A stretch of DNA of 64,000 nt from Faecalicatena absiana (GTDB lineage: Bacteria > Bacillota > Bacilli > Lactobacillales > Lactobacillaceae), in NCBI GenBank assembly GCA_017309015.1, contig JAEDAG010000003.1, positions 1-64,000 of the forward strand, given 5' to 3'. Below the pieces are notes generated by a model, which worked only from the letters and a program-made list of their open reading frames with translations, did no database searches and was not told the origin of the DNA. The translations under genes and the position numbers were made by a program. This document shows, piece after piece, positions 60,685-64,000 of this stretch (position 1 is the stretch's first letter; each line of letters starts with the position of its first letter).

Positions 60685-61944
60685 ATGAAGTCTGTCAAAT
60701 CTGCCGGCGACCGCTTTTTAGCGGTCGTGGCCTATCTTATCGTTATCCTGGCGGTCATGTCGACGACCGTTATGTGGAACTACCTGAAGGGGGCCTTTAT
60801 CCCCATCGGGACTTACCGCTACCTGCTGCTTGGGATTGGGGTTTTCTTGTTTTTGATCACCAACAGCTACAACTTCAAGGACCTGTCCTTTATCATCTTG
60901 ACGGTCTGCTACCTGCTGGTCTTTATCTTCTTCTCGCAGGCCAACCCCTTCAAGTACTTCTCTAACCTCTGCATGCCCTTGACGGCCGCGCTGTTGATCG
61001 TCTTCGTCTACTGCCGGCAAAAGCAGGGACAGCAGCTGCTGGACAGCTACGCCAACATCGTCTTGATCGCGGCGGCTGTCTCCCTCTTCTTCTACGTCTT
61101 TGGCAGCATCCTAGGCCTGAAGCTCGGCGCCGTGAATACGGTCTACTACTGGGCCAACAACCCTCACTTCACGACCAGCTACTGCTATCTCTACTTCCAC
61201 CAGCCCTTGCAGGACCAAATGTATCTGGGCCACCATGTGATCAGAAACACCGGGATCTTCACCGAAGCGCCCGGCTACACCCTTTTCCTTTTGAACGGGC
61301 TGATCATTGAGCTCTTCGTCAAGAAGTCCAAAACCTTCTGGCGGATTGGGCTGATCCTGGTCACCCTGCTGACGACCCTGTCGGCCACGGCAATCCTGCT
61401 TGGTGCTTTAGCCGTCTTGCTTGCCTTCCTCCAGCACCTGCATGCCCAAGGCAAGCTCAACTTGAAGATCGTCATTCCTGGCATCGTGCTTTTGCTGCTC
61501 TTGGGGATCGTCGTCATCCACATCAGAAAATCCGGCGGCTCTTCCTACTCAGTCAGAGCGGACGACCTGCGGATCGGCCTGACCGTGTGGAGCCGACACC
61601 CAGTCTTCGGGGCAGGCTTTGGCAATGAAAGTGCCCTAATCAAGCTCTTCGCCTTCCACCGGGCCAACAACGGCCTGAGCATGGGCCTGACCACCCTGCT
61701 GGCTACCGGTGGCCTGTACTTGGCCTTGTACTTCTTGGTGCCTTTCTTCGTCACCTTGTTTGCCCCGACCCGCCGCTATCTGTTGCCAATCAGTGCCCTG
61801 CTTCTTTTGGAAATCATCATTTCCAATATCTCAACCAACCAAGTCTACCTGCTGGCGATGGCTTTCCTCTGGTTTGCCGTCTTAAACGACCTCAGAGAGC
61901 CAGAAGCCTTTATTGAATATGATTATGCCAGCTTGAGGCTGTAA
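60685..61944 (+). CDS. O-antigen-polymerase-like Wzy protein
   Basis: About 419 residues with about eleven membrane helices. A large outside loop (about 145-210) and a second loop with RADDLRIGLTVWSRHPVFGAGFGNE (about 295-320) fit the Wzy/WaaL ligase family (O-antigen ligase domain). ATG 60685 has AAGGAGG at best spacing. It lies directly after the Wzz gene and ends in a strong terminator. It should polymerise or ligate repeat units of exopolysaccharide on the outer face of the membrane. Confidence 0.85.
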   Translation: MKSVKSAGDRFLAVVAYLIVILAVMSTTVMWNYLKGAFIPIGTYRYLLLGIGVFLFLITNSYNFKDLSFIILTVCYLLVFIFFSQANPFKYFSNLCMPLTAALLIVFVYCRQKQGQQLLDSYANIVLIAAAVSLFFYVFGSILGLKLGAVNTVYYWANNPHFTTSYCYLYFHQPLQDQMYLGHHVIRNTGIFTEAPGYTLFLLNGLIIELFVKKSKTFWRIGLILVTLLTTLSATAILLGALAVLLAFLQHLHAQGKLNLKIVIPGIVLLLLLGIVVIHIRKSGGSSYSVRADDLRIGLTVWSRHPVFGAGFGNESALIKLFAFHRANNGLSMGLTTLLATGGLYLALYFLVPFFVTLFAPTRRYLLPISALLLLEIIISNISTNQVYLLAMAFLWFAVLNDLREPEAFIEYDYASLRL

Positions 61945-61948
61945 GCCT

Positions 61949-61984
61949 AAAAAGAGCATTCCGTTGAACGGAATGCTCTTTTTG
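61949..61984. terminator. Bidirectional terminator
   Basis: AAAAAGAGCATTCCGTT / GAACGGAATGCTCTTTTT stem between convergent wzy and tagD genes. Confidence 0.92.
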
Positions 61985-61985
61985 C

Positions 61986-62447
61986 TTATTTTCCTTGTTC
62001 CGGATCAGTGTCCAGATCGTCATGTGACAGCTTGCTTTCCTCGGTCACTTCATTGGCATCGTACAAGTCGTGCTTGATCTTCGAAGAACTGATCTCTGGC
62101 GTTCTTGGCAGATAGACGACGTTGACGCCTTCATCCTTCAAGAAGTCAAACTTGCCCTTCCAGTCATCCCCCATGACAAAAGTGTCAATGTGGTATTCGT
62201 GCATGTCGCTGCGCTTTTGGTCCCAGTCCTTTTCCGGAATGACCAAGTCAACGTAGCGGATGGCTTCCAAGAGCTGCTTGCGCTGCTCGTATGAGAAATA
62301 GGTCTTCTTGTGCTTGGAATTCCAGTTGAATTCATCGGTCGACAGGGCCACGATCAGGTAGTCGCCCAAGGCCTTGGCTCTTCTGAGCAGGTTGATGTGC
62401 CCATAGTGCAGCAGGTCGAATGTTCCATAAGTAATTACGCGTTTCAT
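61986..62447 (-). CDS. tagD: Glycerol-3-phosphate cytidylyltransferase
   Basis: 153 residues. It makes CDP-glycerol for wall teichoic acid. [18 protein letters not shown] (about 8-25) holds the HxGH nucleotidyl-transfer motif and [11 protein letters not shown] (about 116-126) the conserved RTxGISTT-like segment. The last 25 residues are acidic and unusual for the family ([15 protein letters not shown]). It follows a LicD gene by 16 nt, so the two probably act on one polymer. Confidence 0.93.
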   Translation of the reverse strand: MKRVITYGTFDLLHYGHINLLRRAKALGDYLIVALSTDEFNWNSKHKKTYFSYEQRKQLLEAIRYVDLVIPEKDWDQKRSDMHEYHIDTFVMGDDWKGKFDFLKDEGVNVVYLPRTPEISSSKIKHDLYDANEVTEESKLSHDDLDTDPEQGK

Positions 62448-62463
62448 GATTGCTCCTTGTCCC

Positions 62464-63375
62464 CTATTTCAGGTATTCCTTGTAAGACTTGTCTGGATCA
62501 AAAATGACTGACCCATGGATCGACCCGCCTTTGACAAAGACGTTCCACTTGCCGTACTGCTTGGTCAGCAGGGGATCATAGTCCTTGGGGATCGGCAGGC
62601 TAAGCATTTCAAACGGCACCCGGGTCGGGTTGGCCACGTACTTGCGCTCCCAGCAGCACTTTTCCGTTTCCAGCATGACCATCATCACATTCTTGGTGTC
62701 CTGGTCATCATACTTGGTGATTTCTTTGACGAAGCGGTCATAGTAGGTGTTGCGGCCACCGTTTCGCAATTTGTCAAAAAAGAACTTGCTATAGAGCAGG
62801 TGCTGCTTCAGGCCGGACAGGTTCTTGTTCGGATAACCGTTGCAGTAGTTGTAGAACTGCCGGGCCCGGTGCTTAAGCTGGTTGACCTTCTTGACGAAGG
62901 CCTGACGCTCAGCAGGATCGTCTGGCACATTGTCCAGCGGGAAGATGTCAATGAAGATCCCCTGGTTGAAGTGGTAGTTGAAGCGTTCTTCTGACTTCAG
63001 GATGGCTGTGGTCGAGGAGTTGCGCAATTGGGCGTGCCCCCGCATGGCGCCTGGATCCGTTTCTTCAGTCTGGAAGAAGTAAGGCTCCGCGAATTCATCC
63101 TCAGCCACTTCGCACAAGCGGTCAAAGTCCTTGCGGTACATCATCAAGTCAATGTCGTCATCCCAAGGGATGTAGCCGTGGTGGCGCACCGCTCCCAGCA
63201 GGGAGCCGCCTGACAGATACCAGGGAATGTCGTATTTTTGGCAAACCCGGTCCAGCTGATCCAGCAGGTCCAGCTCCACGGCCCAGATCTTCTTCATTTT
63301 CGGCGAAACCGTATAGTCGTTTCTGACTTCTTCTTTAAAAAAATCGTCTGCGAGCTTGAGCTTAATATTGTCCAT
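62464..63375 (-). CDS. LicD-family phosphotransferase
   Basis: 303 residues, no signal or membrane segment. The nucleotidyltransferase-like core is [20 protein letters not shown] followed by IDLMM (about 55-79), with the metal Asp residues, and [11 protein letters not shown] (about 146-156). LicD proteins attach phosphocholine or other phosphate-linked groups to teichoic acid or capsule. The gene sits between the flippase and tagD genes on the minus strand; 20-nt spacings suggest one operon. Confidence 0.92.
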   Translation of the reverse strand: MDNIKLKLADDFFKEEVRNDYTVSPKMKKIWAVELDLLDQLDRVCQKYDIPWYLSGGSLLGAVRHHGYIPWDDDIDLMMYRKDFDRLCEVAEDEFAEPYFFQTEETDPGAMRGHAQLRNSSTTAILKSEERFNYHFNQGIFIDIFPLDNVPDDPAERQAFVKKVNQLKHRARQFYNYCNGYPNKNLSGLKQHLLYSKFFFDKLRNGGRNTYYDRFVKEITKYDDQDTKNVMMVMLETEKCCWERKYVANPTRVPFEMLSLPIPKDYDPLLTKQYGKWNVFVKGGSIHGSVIFDPDKSYKEYLK

Positions 63376-63395
63376 TGTCTTTCTTTAATTCTCCC

Positions 63396-64000
63396 TTATG
63401 CTTTAGCCAAAATCTTCTTGATCAAGTCCACTGAATCGTCCTTGAACAAAAGCAAGGCAACTAAGTAGGTCCCAGCCCCAAGAACGAACTGGATTCCCAG
63501 CTTGATGACGCCAGGATGGCCAAATGGATTCAAGGCCAGGATGACCAGCATCATCAAAGCGCCCGCGATCAGCTTCTTCCAGATTACCTTGCCAATATAA
63601 GCAGCCTTCAAGTAGCCATTATCATGGTAAAGGTAAAGCAGGCTGATCGTCAATTCCGCGATGATTGAGGCAAAAGTAGCCCCGGCACTGGCAAAGCGCG
63701 GAATCAAGAGCAGGTTCAAGAGGAAGTTGACGACCGCCCCGATCACGATGTAGACCGCGCTCTGCTTGCGCAGGCCAGCTGGATTGTAGTACTGGGACCC
63801 CAGGCAGTTGGAGACCCCGATGATCACGATCTGCGGGCTGAACAAGCGCAGCAGCAAGGCCACCTTGTCCCAGCCCTGGCCGAAGAAGACCGGCACGAAG
63901 GTATCCGCAATCCCCAGCAGGCCAAAGCCGATTCCCACCCCGATAAACAGGATGTAGTTGATGGAGCTTTGAATCCGCAGCTTGATCTCCCTGGTTTCCT
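63396..64000 (-). CDS. Polysaccharide flippase (Wzx/MATE-like), N-terminus beyond the right edge
   Basis: About 200 C-terminal residues lie inside the window. The reading frame stays open to base 64000. About six membrane helices are visible, with GSQYYNPAGLRKQSAVYIVIG as a family-like loop and the last helix at IQFVLGAGTYLVALLLF. Wzx proteins flip lipid-linked polysaccharide repeats. The GTG at 63938 (VGIGFGLLG) is internal and should not be taken as start. Confidence 0.85.
   Translation of the reverse strand, partial: ETREIKLRIQSSINYILFIGVGIGFGLLGIADTFVPVFFGQGWDKVALLLRLFSPQIVIIGVSNCLGSQYYNPAGLRKQSAVYIVIGAVVNFLLNLLLIPRFASAGATFASIIAELTISLLYLYHDNGYLKAAYIGKVIWKKLIAGALMMLVILALNPFGHPGVIKLGIQFVLGAGTYLVALLLFKDDSVDLIKKILAKA

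Overview
This window looks like the chromosome of a Lactobacillus delbrueckii-type lactic acid bacterium. The coding sequence is GC-rich for a lactobacillus, with strong G/C preference at third codon positions. It carries delbrueckii-like proline iminopeptidase, purine deoxyribosyltransferase and 4,6-alpha-glucanotransferase genes. Its surface proteins have lysine-rich ends and no LPXTG motif. Species assignment is inference from remembered proteins, not from a search.

Left third (1-31.8 kb). The edge holds the tandem promoters and leader of an rRNA operon whose 16S gene lies outside the window. Housekeeping and accessory metabolism follow: a ROK kinase, an ECF sigma factor with an RsiV-like anti-sigma and a probable autoregulated promoter, serS under a T-box, purine deoxyribosyltransferase, an aldehyde dehydrogenase, CorA, pepIP, a nuclease, an aldo/keto reductase, efp and coaA. 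The standout is a TetR-controlled, 1518-residue MMPL-type membrane protein whose extracellular part is built of long arrays of a glycine-containing heptad. Other notable items are a class A beta-lactamase-fold protein that has lost its catalytic motifs, and an unrecognised protein made of four barrel-like repeats that shares a symmetric intergenic region with an ABC exporter.

Middle (31.8-47.7 kb). A T-box-controlled amino-acid ABC importer (candidate histidine specifier) and the RNA-polymerase-recycling helicase HelD are followed by a secreted matrixin-like protease, a histidine phosphatase, a glycerophosphodiesterase and a coiled-coil surface protein. The stretch from about 41.5 to 47.65 kb is visibly AT-richer and mosaic. 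A GH70 enzyme with the motif set of starch-acting 4,6-alpha-glucanotransferases is bracketed by two broken, inverted copies of an IS982-type element, beside an IS3 remnant and a displaced wall-binding repeat fragment. Its 3' end appears truncated.

Right third (47.7-64 kb). After an OLD-family nuclease come envelope genes: a PHP tyrosine phosphatase, a transaldolase-like enzyme, two VanZ proteins, GtrA, a secreted beta-helix protein with a histone-H1-like lysine tail, a GT-C/YfhO-like membrane protein, a wall-binding C39-like cysteine peptidase and an acyltransferase. At the end lies part of a polysaccharide/teichoic-acid locus with Wzz, Wzy, TagD, LicD and a flippase cut by the right edge.

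No CRISPR array, phage module, tRNA gene or complete known defence operon was seen. The least explained items are the four-repeat protein, the heptad-array MMPL transporter, the pseudo-beta-lactamase, the lysine-tailed surface proteins and the rearranged GH70 region.
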